Below, piece after piece: positions 38,813 to 46,559 of a stretch of 64,000 nucleotides of DNA; within the stretch, counting starts at the first letter, position 1, and every line of letters begins with the position of its first letter. The stretch comes from Chloroflexi bacterium UBA4736 (GTDB taxonomy: Bacteria; Chloroflexota; Dormibacteria; Dormibacterales; Dormibacteraceae). The translations under genes and the position numbers were made by a program. The notes under the pieces were generated by a model. The model searched no databases, was not told where the DNA came from, and was given only the letters and a program-made list of their open reading frames with translations. Where the stretch lies: the NCBI GenBank assembly GCA_002404015.1, contig DHIW01000104.1, forward strand, positions 128,542 through 192,541. Direction: 5' to 3'.

Positions 38813-39856
38813 TTGGTCGTCTTCCTCCTCATCACCTGGAGCCTGGCCAACGCCTTCCTGCCCGTGCAGGCGCCGGGCCAGTCGAGCGCCGCCTACACGC
38901 TGGTGGGCGCCGTGACTGCCGGCTTCTTCCTGGCCGGGCTGGTGGCCCACGAGCTCGGCCATGCGCTGCTGGCCCGCAGCCTGGGCGTCCGGGTCCGCGG
39001 CATCACGCTCTGGCTCTTCGGGGGCGTGGCCAGCTTCGAGAGCACGCCCTCCAGCCCCGGCGCCGAGGCCGCGATCGCGGGGATCGGACCGCTCGTCAGC
39101 GTGCTGATCGGCGGGGCGCTGCTCGGCGTGGCGGCGCTTCTGCCGGACTCTCTGCCCGCGTTCGCGATCCTGTGGCTGGGCTGGATCAACCTCTCGCTGG
39201 CGGCCTTCAACCTCATCCCCGCCTTCCCGCTGGACGGCGGCCGGATCCTGAGCGCCCTGCTCTGGCGGTGGTCGGGTGACCGCGTCAGGGGCACCGCCAG
39301 GGCCGCCCGCGTCGGCCGTGTCCTGTCGGGCGCCATGATCCTGCTGGGCGTCGGCGAGCTGCTCCTGGTGCCCGGCCTGGGCGGGCTCTGGCTGATCATG
39401 CTGGGTTGGTTCCTGTTCACCGCGTCCCGGGCCGAGGAGTCGTCGGTGACGATCCGGCACGCGCTCGCGGGTGTCCGCGTCCGCGACGTGATGAGCTCCC
39501 CGGTGGTCCTGGCGCCGGACTGGATCACGATCCACGAGTTCCTCGAGAACTACACCAGGCCCAACACCTTCACCACCTTCCCGCTGCGCAACTTCGACGG
39601 CAAGCTGTCGGGGATGGTCAGGCTGCATTCGCTGCTCGCGGTGCCACCCGACCAGCGCCAGGCGCTCGCGGTGCGGGAGGTCGCCCAGCCCCTTGAAGCG
39701 GTTCCGCGGGCCACCCCCGACGAGCTCCTGATCGACCTCCTGCAACGGCTGGCCGGGCCGGCCGAGGGCCGGGTGATCGTGATGGATGGCGAGCAGCCGA
39801 TCGGCATCGTCACGCCGGCCGACATCACCCGGGGCCTGCAGGTGAAGCGCTCGTGA
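38813..39856 (+). CDS. Site-2 protease-like M50 metalloprotease with CBS domains
   Basis: At least 347 residues. Zn-binding HELGH in AGLVAHELGHALLARSLG and the second site NLIPAFPLDGGRILSALLW, in four to six membrane helices, then a cytoplasmic CBS pair (VRDVMSSPVVLAPDW, VIVMDGEQPIGIVTPADI). Such proteases cut membrane proteins, for example anti-sigma factors. The only standard start is this TTG, inside the first helix; conserved N-terminal residues (IRFGRLFGIEIGANWSLL) lie upstream in frame and begin with an ATC at 38762, nine codons after the helicase TAG. The true start is thus non-canonical, or the protein is made by readthrough. The HAD gene overlaps its end. Confidence 0.85.
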   Translation: MVVFLLITWSLANAFLPVQAPGQSSAAYTLVGAVTAGFFLAGLVAHELGHALLARSLGVRVRGITLWLFGGVASFESTPSSPGAEAAIAGIGPLVSVLIGGALLGVAALLPDSLPAFAILWLGWINLSLAAFNLIPAFPLDGGRILSALLWRWSGDRVRGTARAARVGRVLSGAMILLGVGELLLVPGLGGLWLIMLGWFLFTASRAEESSVTIRHALAGVRVRDVMSSPVVLAPDWITIHEFLENYTRPNTFTTFPLRNFDGKLSGMVRLHSLLAVPPDQRQALAVREVAQPLEAVPRATPDELLIDLLQRLAGPAEGRVIVMDGEQPIGIVTPADITRGLQVKRS

Positions 39857-40506
39857 GCCTGCGCACGATCGTGGTGGACCTGGACGACACGCTGATCGCC
39901 AGCGCGCGTGCTCGGGCCCGGGGCCGCCGCCATCTCCTCCAGTACGGCATCGACGGGCGCGCCTTCGCGGCTGCCGACCGGCGCTGGTGGCAGCTCTTCA
40001 GCACCGGCGCCTACTCGATCGAGGACCTGCGCCTGGGACGCCTCGCGGACGTCGGGGTGACGGGTCCCGACGCGAAGAAGATCGACGCCGCCTACCGGGC
40101 GATCGGCAACGACATCCGGATCCGGGTCGGCGCCCGCCGACTGCTGCGCGAGCTCAAGGCGGCCGGCTTCCGCACCGTGATCCTGACCAACGGCACCGTG
40201 GATCCCCAGCGCCACAAGGTCGAGCGGCACCGGTTGCACCTGATGGTGGATGGCGTGGTCGTCACTGAGGAGATCGGTCACCACAAGCCGGATCCGCGCG
40301 CCTTTCACGCTGCGCTGAACCTGGTGCAGGGGCGGCCCCGAGAAGCCGCCATGGTCGGCGACACGCTGGACTTCGACATCGCGGGCGCCCTGGCCAGCGG
40401 TTTCCAGCGAGCGGTCTGGATCACCGGGCGGCGGTTCCAGCACCCGGACCCCAGGGTGGTGCGCGTGAGCCGGCTCGACCAGGTGATGCCCGCTCTGACC
40501 GCCTGA
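39853..40506 (+). CDS. HAD-superfamily hydrolase
   Basis: 217 residues with all four HAD motifs: nucleophile DLDDT (10-14), TNG (motif II), Lys in GHHKPDPRAF (motif III), GDTLDFDIAGA (motif IV), and a helical cap of about 75 residues after motif I. Likely phosphatase on a small phosphorylated metabolite. GTG start overlaps the stop of the site-2 protease gene by 4 bases, so they share a transcript. Confidence 0.92.
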   Translation: MSLRTIVVDLDDTLIASARARARGRRHLLQYGIDGRAFAAADRRWWQLFSTGAYSIEDLRLGRLADVGVTGPDAKKIDAAYRAIGNDIRIRVGARRLLRELKAAGFRTVILTNGTVDPQRHKVERHRLHLMVDGVVVTEEIGHHKPDPRAFHAALNLVQGRPREAAMVGDTLDFDIAGALASGFQRAVWITGRRFQHPDPRVVRVSRLDQVMPALTA

Positions 40507-40589
40507 CGCAGGTCCTCGCCCGTCGTGTCTCCGGCGCAGGCTGGTTGGTGTGAGGCAACTCGCGGTGGCCCGGGTATCCTGTGCTGGGA

Positions 40590-41021
40590 ATGGGCGACGA
40601 TTGCGTTTTCTGTCGCATCGTGGCGGCCGAGGAGCAGGCGAGTTACGTCTACCAGGACGACGCGGTGGTGGCATTCATGGACATCCAGCCGATCCACCCC
40701 GGCCACATGCTGGTCGTCCCCCGCCAGCATGGCGAGCTGATGCACCAGTACAGCGACATGACGCTGGCCCGGACCTGGCAGATCGTGATGAGGCTGAATC
40801 GCGCGCTCCGGACCTCAGGGCTGCCCTGCGAGGGAGTGAACGTCTTCGTGGCTGACGGGGAGGCCGCCTTCCAGGACGTCATGCATTTCCACGTCCACCT
40901 CATCCCGCGCAGTGCGGGTGACGGCTTCGGCCTGACCTTCCCTCCCAACTACTCCGAGCCCACGCCCCGCTCAAAGCTGGAGGCCTACGCCTCCGCGATC
41001 CGAGCCCACGTCCCAGAGTGA
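40590..41021 (+). CDS. HIT-family nucleotide hydrolase
   Basis: 143 residues. Cys pair in DCVFCRIV, then PGHMLVVPRQH, and the triad HFHVHLIPR (His99, His101, His103), which hydrolyses nucleotide phosphoramidates or dinucleoside polyphosphates. I use the ATG; a GTG three codons earlier is also open. Followed after 4 bases by the second copy of the 113-bp repeat. Confidence 0.93.
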   Translation: MGDDCVFCRIVAAEEQASYVYQDDAVVAFMDIQPIHPGHMLVVPRQHGELMHQYSDMTLARTWQIVMRLNRALRTSGLPCEGVNVFVADGEAAFQDVMHFHVHLIPRSAGDGFGLTFPPNYSEPTPRSKLEAYASAIRAHVPE

Positions 41022-41025
41022 CGAC

Positions 41026-41138
41026 GTGGGGGAAACAGGCTTGTTTCCCCCACGGGCCCCCTTCTCTCAAACAGACGTTGGTCGGCGTCTTGGAGACGGA
41101 CCCAAACGGGCGGGCTGAGCCCGCCCTTACGGCGCCAT
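41026..41138. repeat. 113-bp two-hairpin dispersed repeat, copy 2
   Basis: Same length, order and orientation as the copy at 33622: GTGGGGGAAACA hairpin with loop GGCT, GGGCCCCC, GTTGGTCGGCG core, second hairpin GGGCGGGC-TGA-GCCCGCCC, end ACGGCGCCAT. It fits between the HIT stop and the convergent lipoprotein stop, touching neither. Differences from copy 1 are confined to loops and the middle. Confidence 0.85.
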
Positions 41139-41142
41139 TCTC

Positions 41143-41559
41143 CTAACTGACTTGGATAGTTACTCGCCAGAGGCGTGCTAGCGCTGGGCAGGCGGTGCCG
41201 GGCGAGCAGTTCACCCCCGCCGAGGCAGTGACGTCGGAACGGCCGGGGCCGACGGCCTTGAACATCGCCAGCGTCACCCCTCGCACGGCGGTGGCGCGCA
41301 CGTCCACGACCGGCATCAGGACCGATGGGTTCGAGCTCTGAACCCCGCTCCACTGGGTGAAGCCGGGCTGCTGGTGCAGGACCAGCTCGACCTGGTCGCC
41401 GACGTGAAGGCTGATCGTCTTGCCGTCGTCGCCGTCGCTGATCTGCCCGCCCACCGGACTTGCGGTCGGGGTGGGCGTGGCAGCCGGCGGGTTGCTCCCG
41501 GAGACCGAGCCGCATGCCACCAGGGTCAGCGCCAGCGCGAGCAGGGTGAGGCGTGCCAT
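41143..41559 (-). CDS. Secreted lipoprotein with chagasin/Ig-like beta domain
   Basis: 138 residues. Lipoprotein signal with lipobox LVAC (Cys16), a Ser/Thr/Pro linker, then a beta-rich domain of about 95 residues: HVGDQVELVLHQQPGFTQW, GVTLAMFKAVGPGRSDVTAS, LWRVTIQVS. The arrangement (Gly-x-x-W loop, F-K-A-x-x-P-G strand, V-x-V end) resembles the chagasin (I42) cysteine-protease inhibitors, but the NPTTGY loop is not conserved, so a simple Ig-like adhesion domain is equally possible. ATG chosen for the signal peptide. A repeat element follows its stop. Confidence 0.7.
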   Translation of the reverse strand: MARLTLLALALTLVACGSVSGSNPPAATPTPTASPVGGQISDGDDGKTISLHVGDQVELVLHQQPGFTQWSGVQSSNPSVLMPVVDVRATAVRGVTLAMFKAVGPGRSDVTASAGVNCSPGTACPALARLWRVTIQVS

Positions 41560-41611
41560 CAGTCGAGTTAACGCCACCGGTCGATCCACCGTAACGGCTA
41601 TCTTGACCGCG

Positions 41612-42133
41612 ATGGAGACGCTTACCACGTTCGGCGTCGCCGGCCTTCTGCGGGCCGGAGCGGCCGAGATCCGGGCTGAGGTCGAGGCGCTGCCGGAGGA
41701 GGTCCTGGCCTGGCACCCGATGCCGGGCGAGTGGTGCGTGAAGGAGTGCCTGGGCCACATCATCGAAGCCGAACGGCGTGGTTTCGCGGGCCGGATCCGG
41801 GTCCTGCTCGAGCACGACGGTGACGCGACGCTGGTGAGCTGGGATCAGACGGCGGTGGCTCGGGAGCGCAACGACTGCGACGCCGATTCCGCGCAGCTCC
41901 TCCTCGAGTTCCTCGGCCTGCGGGAGGCCAGTGTCAGCCTGGTCGCCTCGCTCAAGCCGGAGGACATGGGGCGCGGGGGCGAGCACCCCGACGTGGGGCA
42001 CCTGACGATCGGCGAGATCGTCAACGAGTGGGTTCACCACGACCGCAACCACTTCAAGCAGATGCTCAGCAACGTGCAGGACTACGTCTGGGACTCGATG
42101 GGCAGCGCCCAGAAGTTCTCCCAGCCGCGCTGA
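41612..42133 (+). CDS. DinB-family protein
   Basis: 173 residues, four-helix DinB/YfiT-like fold: GVAGLLRAGAAEIRAEVEAL, MPGEWCVKECLGHIIEAERR and NEWVHHDRNHFKQM. The His of GHIIEAE and those in HHDRNH match the metal-binding triad of the family. Members include thiol-dependent S-transferases and stress proteins; the reaction here is unknown. Starts at the ATG 52 bases from the lipoprotein start on the other strand, and its stop overlaps the ATG of the next gene. Confidence 0.85.
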   Translation: METLTTFGVAGLLRAGAAEIRAEVEALPEEVLAWHPMPGEWCVKECLGHIIEAERRGFAGRIRVLLEHDGDATLVSWDQTAVARERNDCDADSAQLLLEFLGLREASVSLVASLKPEDMGRGGEHPDVGHLTIGEIVNEWVHHDRNHFKQMLSNVQDYVWDSMGSAQKFSQPR

Positions 42134-42933
42134 TGCCACGGACCGTGGCGGTGGTCAGCGCCGGCGATATGGGCTCCGGTGTGGGGCGGCTGCTGGTCCA
42201 GGGAGGTTCCCGGGTGGTGACCTGGCTGGGCGGCCGCAGCCAGCGAACCCGGCGCCGGGCAGAGGACGCGGGCATGGAAGAGCTCGCCGATCTGGCGGCC
42301 GTCGTCCGCGAGGCGGACGTGTTGCTGTCGATCGTTCCGCCTGCCCATGCCCTCGACCTGGCGCGCGCCGTCGGCCCCCAGCCCGACCTTCTCTACGTGG
42401 ACTGCAACGCGGTCTCGCCGGCCACCGTGCGCCAGGTCGCGGACGTCATCGGCCAGCACTTCGTGGACGTGGGCATCATCGGCGCCCCGGCGGCCCCTCG
42501 CCTGTACGCTTCGGGGCCTCAGGCCCCGGAGCTGGCGTCCCTCGGCCTTGACACGCGGTTCCTGGGCGACCAGGTCGGGGACGCCTCCGGACTGAAGATG
42601 TGCTACGCGGCGTTCACGAAGGGGCTGACGGCGCTCGCCACGGAGCTCCTGGCCGCTGGCGACCGGCTGGGCCTGGCGGAGCCGCTCCGGGCTGAGCTCG
42701 AAGACAGCCAGCCGATGCTCTACTCCTGGTCCCAGCGCGCTATCCCGGGCATGGTGCCCAAGGCGTATCGCTGGATCGTGGAGATGGAGGAGATCGCGGC
42801 CACCTTCGCGGCGCTCGGGCTCACGCCGAAGATGCTGGAGGGAGCCGCCGAGGTCTACCGGCTGGTCGAGTCGGGCCTGCTACCGGCGGGTTTTGTACGC
42901 CCCGACGAGCAGGTCGCCGATCGTCGCCGATAG
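42133..42933 (+). CDS. NAD(P)-binding dehydrogenase, 6-phosphogluconate dehydrogenase-like with DUF1932 C-domain
   Basis: 266 residues. Rossmann motif VAVVSAGDMGSGVGRLL, VLLSIVPPAHALDLA, and GAPAAPRLYASGPQAPEL; the C-terminal helical half begins SGLKMCYAAFTKGLTALATE, as in DUF1932 proteins. Probably reduces or oxidises a hydroxy acid with NAD(P). The ATG overlaps the DinB stop by one base. Its last 54 bases overlap the convergent receiver-only regulator gene. Confidence 0.85.
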   Translation: MPRTVAVVSAGDMGSGVGRLLVQGGSRVVTWLGGRSQRTRRRAEDAGMEELADLAAVVREADVLLSIVPPAHALDLARAVGPQPDLLYVDCNAVSPATVRQVADVIGQHFVDVGIIGAPAAPRLYASGPQAPELASLGLDTRFLGDQVGDASGLKMCYAAFTKGLTALATELLAAGDRLGLAEPLRAELEDSQPMLYSWSQRAIPGMVPKAYRWIVEMEEIAATFAALGLTPKMLEGAAEVYRLVESGLLPAGFVRPDEQVADRRR

Positions 42934-43257
42934 CAGGCCGGGGCTGGTCCGCGACTTGAGGAGGGCGCAGGCGACGCCGGCCGGCGGCGACTCGTAGCTG
43001 CGCTGGTCGTTCGTGAGAAGGATCACGAGCGCGTGGCGCTCAGCGAAGCTGCGTGCCGTTTCGAGGCCCGAACCGTCGGGCAGGCGGCTGTCGCAGCAGA
43101 CCACCTGGGGAGCCGTGGTCTCAAAGATGATCTGGGCCGTGGTGCCGTCCGAAGCGTGGTGGACGACGAACCCGTCCATCCTCAGCTTCAGCGCATAAAG
43201 CTCCGCGATGGAAGTGTCGTCCTCTACTAGAAGGACGCTACCCATGGCTATCGGCAT
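42880..43257 (-). CDS. Stand-alone response-regulator receiver domain
   Basis: 125 residues, receiver domain only: LLVEDDTS, phospho-acceptor Asp56 (VVCCDSRLPDGSG), Thr82 (VILLTND) and Lys101 (ALLKSRTS). No output domain, so it would act by protein contact (CheY/Spo0F-like). No kinase is adjacent. ATG at 43257 chosen; ATG 43245 is also possible. It overlaps the convergent dehydrogenase by 54 bases, which encode the end of the receiver's last helix. Confidence 0.85.
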   Translation of the reverse strand: MPIAMGSVLLVEDDTSIAELYALKLRMDGFVVHHASDGTTAQIIFETTAPQVVCCDSRLPDGSGLETARSFAERHALVILLTNDQRSYESPPAGVACALLKSRTSPGLLSATIGDLLVGAYKTRR

Positions 43258-43347
43258 TTGAGTTTGGAATCTTACAGAGGCCCATGGTGATTTCAACGCG
43301 TTATCTCACTAAGCCTTGCTCCTCCGCGGGCCGCTAGCATTTCTCGT

Positions 43348-44883
43348 GTGCCAGGCCAGGACATCCTCGCGACCCACGCGGCCGTTCGGGGCGACAAGCC
43401 GGCGCTCATCGAGGGCGCCCGGACCGTTCTGTACCGCGACCTGAACGCGCGCGCCAGCCGGGCGGGCAACCTGCTCGCCTCGCTCGGAGTGCAGCCGGGC
43501 GACCGGGTTGCCGTGATGCAGCACAACTCGATCGCCGGTTTCGAGATCTCGGGCGGGCTGCGCAAGATCGGGGTCGTGGGCGTGCCGGTCAACTTCCGCC
43601 TGCGCGGGGCGGAGGTGGCCTACCTGGTCAACGACAGCGGGGCCAAGGTCGTGATCGCCGGTGAGAGCTTCGTGCCGGTCGTGGAAGAGGCCCGCGCCGC
43701 TGTCCAGGGCGAGAGGATTTACCTGGCGGTGGGAGGTCACGTGCCGAGGGGCTGGTTGCCCTTCGAGGAGCTGATGTCGGAGTCGGAGGAGGCCGAGCCG
43801 GCGTCAGGACCGTCGGATGGCGGGCTGGGCGCCTCCATGGTCTATACCTCTGGCACGACCGGCCACCCCAAGGGCGCCTACCGGCCCAAGGGCCTGCCCC
43901 TGGAGCGGGTCGTGGAGGCGATCCAGGCCTTCGGCCTCGGCGAGAGCGACGTCCACCTCATGGCCGGGCCCGGCTACCACAGCGCCGTCGGCGCCTTCTG
44001 CCTGCTGACCGTCGCACTCGGCGGCACCATCGTCGTCATGCCGAAGTTCGACGCCGAGGAGGCCCTCCGGCTGATCGAGCGGCACCGGGTCTCGACGACC
44101 TTCATGGCCCCGGTCTTGATGCAGCGAATCGTGGACCTGCCCGAGGCCACCCGCGCGCGCTACGACGTGTCCTCCATGCGCGCCCTCATCGCGGGTGCGG
44201 CGCCCTTCCCCTTCCCGCTCAAGGAGCGCGTGGCCGCCTATTTCGAGGACTGCCTGTACGAGTTCTACGGCGCCACCGAGACCGGCTTCAACCTGGTGCT
44301 CCGGCCCGAGGAGCAGCTGGCAAGGCCCGGCTCGGCGGGCCGGCCGCTGTCCGGCCACGCGATCCGGCTGCTGGACGAGGCCGGCGAGGAGGTTCCGGTG
44401 GGTGTGCCGGGCGAGCTCTGGGTCCGCAACGACGGGCTCGCCGAGTACTTCAACAAGCCGGACGCGACGGCCAGTTCGCTGCGCGACGGATACTTCTCGG
44501 TCGGTGACGTGGCCTATCGCGACGGGGACGGCTTCTACTACATCTGTGACCGCCGGATCGACATGGTCATCTCGGGCGGCGTGAACATCTACCCCGCCGA
44601 GGTCGAGGCCTGCCTGGCCGGCCACCCCGACGTGCTGGACGTGGCCGTGATCGGCGTGCCGGACGCCGAGTGGGGCGAATCGGTCAAAGCGGTCGTCTCG
44701 CCGCGCCCGGGGTCCTCGCCTGGCGAGGCGGAGCTGATCCAGTGGTGCCGGGTCCGGATCGCCGACTACAAGCGGCCGCGCTCGGTCGACTTCGTGGCGG
44801 AGCTGCCGCGCGACCAGGCCGGCAAGCTGCTGAAGCGAAAGATCCGCGAGCCGTACTGGCAGGACGCGGGCAGGAGCGTGTGA
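43348..44883 (+). CDS. Acyl-CoA synthetase (AMP-binding, class I adenylate-forming)
   Basis: 511 residues. P-loop MVYTSGTTGHPKGA, motif YEFYGATETG, DGYFSVGDVAYRDGDGF, hinge DRRIDMVISGGVNIYP, and catalytic Lys in DQAGKLLKRKIRE. Activates a carboxylic acid to its CoA thioester via an acyl-AMP. Substrate could be a medium/long-chain or aromatic acid. GTG start. A LysE-type exporter gene follows after 12 bases. It would feed the CoA-dependent enzymes encoded at 49-51 kb. Confidence 0.94.
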   Translation: MPGQDILATHAAVRGDKPALIEGARTVLYRDLNARASRAGNLLASLGVQPGDRVAVMQHNSIAGFEISGGLRKIGVVGVPVNFRLRGAEVAYLVNDSGAKVVIAGESFVPVVEEARAAVQGERIYLAVGGHVPRGWLPFEELMSESEEAEPASGPSDGGLGASMVYTSGTTGHPKGAYRPKGLPLERVVEAIQAFGLGESDVHLMAGPGYHSAVGAFCLLTVALGGTIVVMPKFDAEEALRLIERHRVSTTFMAPVLMQRIVDLPEATRARYDVSSMRALIAGAAPFPFPLKERVAAYFEDCLYEFYGATETGFNLVLRPEEQLARPGSAGRPLSGHAIRLLDEAGEEVPVGVPGELWVRNDGLAEYFNKPDATASSLRDGYFSVGDVAYRDGDGFYYICDRRIDMVISGGVNIYPAEVEACLAGHPDVLDVAVIGVPDAEWGESVKAVVSPRPGSSPGEAELIQWCRVRIADYKRPRSVDFVAELPRDQAGKLLKRKIREPYWQDAGRSV

Positions 44884-44895
44884 TGGGCACTCCCG

Positions 44896-45501
44896 GTGAG
44901 CAGCCTGCTGGCGGGTCTCGCGGCCGGTTTTGCGATCGCGGCCTCGCCCGGCCCCATCTCGTTCCTGACCGTCCGGCGCACGCTGGAGCGCGGCTGGTCT
45001 AGCGGACTCGCCTCCGGCTTCGGGGTCGCCACCGCTGACGCGATCTACGCCGCCCTCGCGGCGTTCGGCGTCGCCGCCGTCACCTCGGTCCTTAACGGCC
45101 AGCGGCGCTGGTTCGAGCTGGTCGGCGGGCTGGCGCTTGTGCTGCTCGGCGCCCGCTCGGCCCTGCGGCCGCCCGCGCTGGGCTCAGACGCGGCCCCGGC
45201 CGGCCCCGCCGGCCTGGCGACGATGTACGTGTCCATGGTCGGGCTGACCCTGGCCAACCCGCCCACGATCCTTTCGTTTGCCGCGGTTTTCGCCGGGCTG
45301 GGCGTGGTCGCCCCCTACCCGCTGCTGCTGGTTGTGGGAGTCATGCTCGGCTCTGCGCTCTGGTGGCTGCTGGTCACCGGGGTCGCGGCCCTGGTGCGGC
45401 GCCGGATCGAGCCAATAGCGCGCCGGATCGCACTCGGCTCCGGGCTGCTCGTGGCCGGCTTCGGCGCGGCGGCCATCCTGACCGCTCTCTTCAAAAACTG
45501 A
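44896..45501 (+). CDS. LysE/RhtB-family exporter
   Basis: 201 residues, about six membrane helices. Signature SPGPISFLTVRRTLERGWSSG with the conserved GP and G-x-x-x-G, then NPPTILSFAAVFAGLG. Family members export amino acids or related metabolites. GTG start close behind the acyl-CoA synthetase suggests co-transcription. Substrate unknown. Confidence 0.88.
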   Translation: MSSLLAGLAAGFAIAASPGPISFLTVRRTLERGWSSGLASGFGVATADAIYAALAAFGVAAVTSVLNGQRRWFELVGGLALVLLGARSALRPPALGSDAAPAGPAGLATMYVSMVGLTLANPPTILSFAAVFAGLGVVAPYPLLLVVGVMLGSALWWLLVTGVAALVRRRIEPIARRIALGSGLLVAGFGAAAILTALFKN

Positions 45502-45526
45502 CGACCGACCTGAAGGCGCCTGCCCG

Positions 45527-46414
45527 TCAGGCGGTGCTCCTCTTCGCCTTGGTGGAGTAGCGGGCATGGTGGCGGTGGATGACGTGCACCGCGCGGGAGA
45601 CCGCGAAGGCGACGTCCCCGTCCGTGGGGTAGAGGATGCTGGGCCCGGCGATGACGCCGCGAACCTGAGAGTGGCCCAGAGCCTCCCACCACCTCTCGAG
45701 GTTCTCCACGCTCGGCTCGCCGCCAGAGATGATCGTGGGGAGGGTCGTCGCGGCCAGGATCGGCTCGAGGGGGTCGATGATAGGCACCTGCAGCCACGTG
45801 TAGGCCGAGCTGTTGCCCAGGCCGGCGGCCACCGCCATCGAGCGGATCAAGAACTCGGCTTCCATCGGCGTGGTCTGGACCTCGACCAGGGCCGGCCGCT
45901 CGCACCAGGCGAGGTGGTTAACGGCCTCGGCGACGGCGGCCATCCGCTCCGGCGTGGAGGGGTCGAGATCGTCGATCCGGAGGTGCATCCGGCCGCCGTC
46001 AAGGTTGGCCGTCTCGATGGCGTCCGCCGTGTAGGCCGTGAAGCCGCCGTGGTACTGCAGGTCGGAGCCCGCCAGGCCACCCGGGTTCATGGATCCGATG
46101 ACCAACCGGCGGTCCAGGGCGCCCAGCAGCGCCAGGTCGTCGACGACGTCGGGGGTGGCTACGATCCCCGCCACGCCCGGGTCCTGCAGGGCGGTGATGA
46201 TCCGGCGCAGGAACTCGCCCCGGTTGGCCATCGCCGAGTAGTCGTCGCCGGCCTCGATCACGCCCCGCGCCGGCGCGTCAGCCGAGATCAGCAGGATGGG
46301 CCCGCGGTACTCGTCGAGGGGGCGGCGCCGGCGGGCGGCCAGTGCCTGGCGGATCAGCCGGGGCTGGGTGGCGCGGGTGTCGGACAGCAGCGCGATGGGG
46401 TCGAGTTGTTCCAC
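45527..46414 (-). CDS. Cgl0159-like (beta/alpha)8 aldolase-type protein
   Basis: 295 residues from a GTG. Resembles the class-I-aldolase-like proteins found in actinobacterial myo-inositol (iol) clusters (Cgl0159 type): ILLISADAPARG, GIVATPDVVDDLALLGA, GSMNPGGLAGS, ALVEVQTTPMEAEF, LPTIISGGEPSVENLERWW. The reaction is not established. It lies downstream of a methylmalonate-semialdehyde dehydrogenase, another iol gene, across a 145-base gap, which supports that pathway, but no other iol genes are in view. Confidence 0.75.
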   Translation of the reverse strand: MEQLDPIALLSDTRATQPRLIRQALAARRRRPLDEYRGPILLISADAPARGVIEAGDDYSAMANRGEFLRRIITALQDPGVAGIVATPDVVDDLALLGALDRRLVIGSMNPGGLAGSDLQYHGGFTAYTADAIETANLDGGRMHLRIDDLDPSTPERMAAVAEAVNHLAWCERPALVEVQTTPMEAEFLIRSMAVAAGLGNSSAYTWLQVPIIDPLEPILAATTLPTIISGGEPSVENLERWWEALGHSQVRGVIAGPSILYPTDGDVAFAVSRAVHVIHRHHARYSTKAKRSTA

Positions 46415-46559
46415 TACAGCATCTCCGGGAGGGCGACCTCGAGCACTGCGGTGATTTTGACACTCCCACGGGATATTGGGGGAACCAATCCATCGGACAC
46501 CGCCATGTGGTGGTTGTCGGCCACCGCGGAACGTCGATACTTGCGCCCGAGCGGTGCCG

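Noticed and set aside
37070..39745. 891-codon minus-strand open frame.
   Set aside because: Lies antisense to the Upf1-like helicase and site-2 protease, both with full motif sets.
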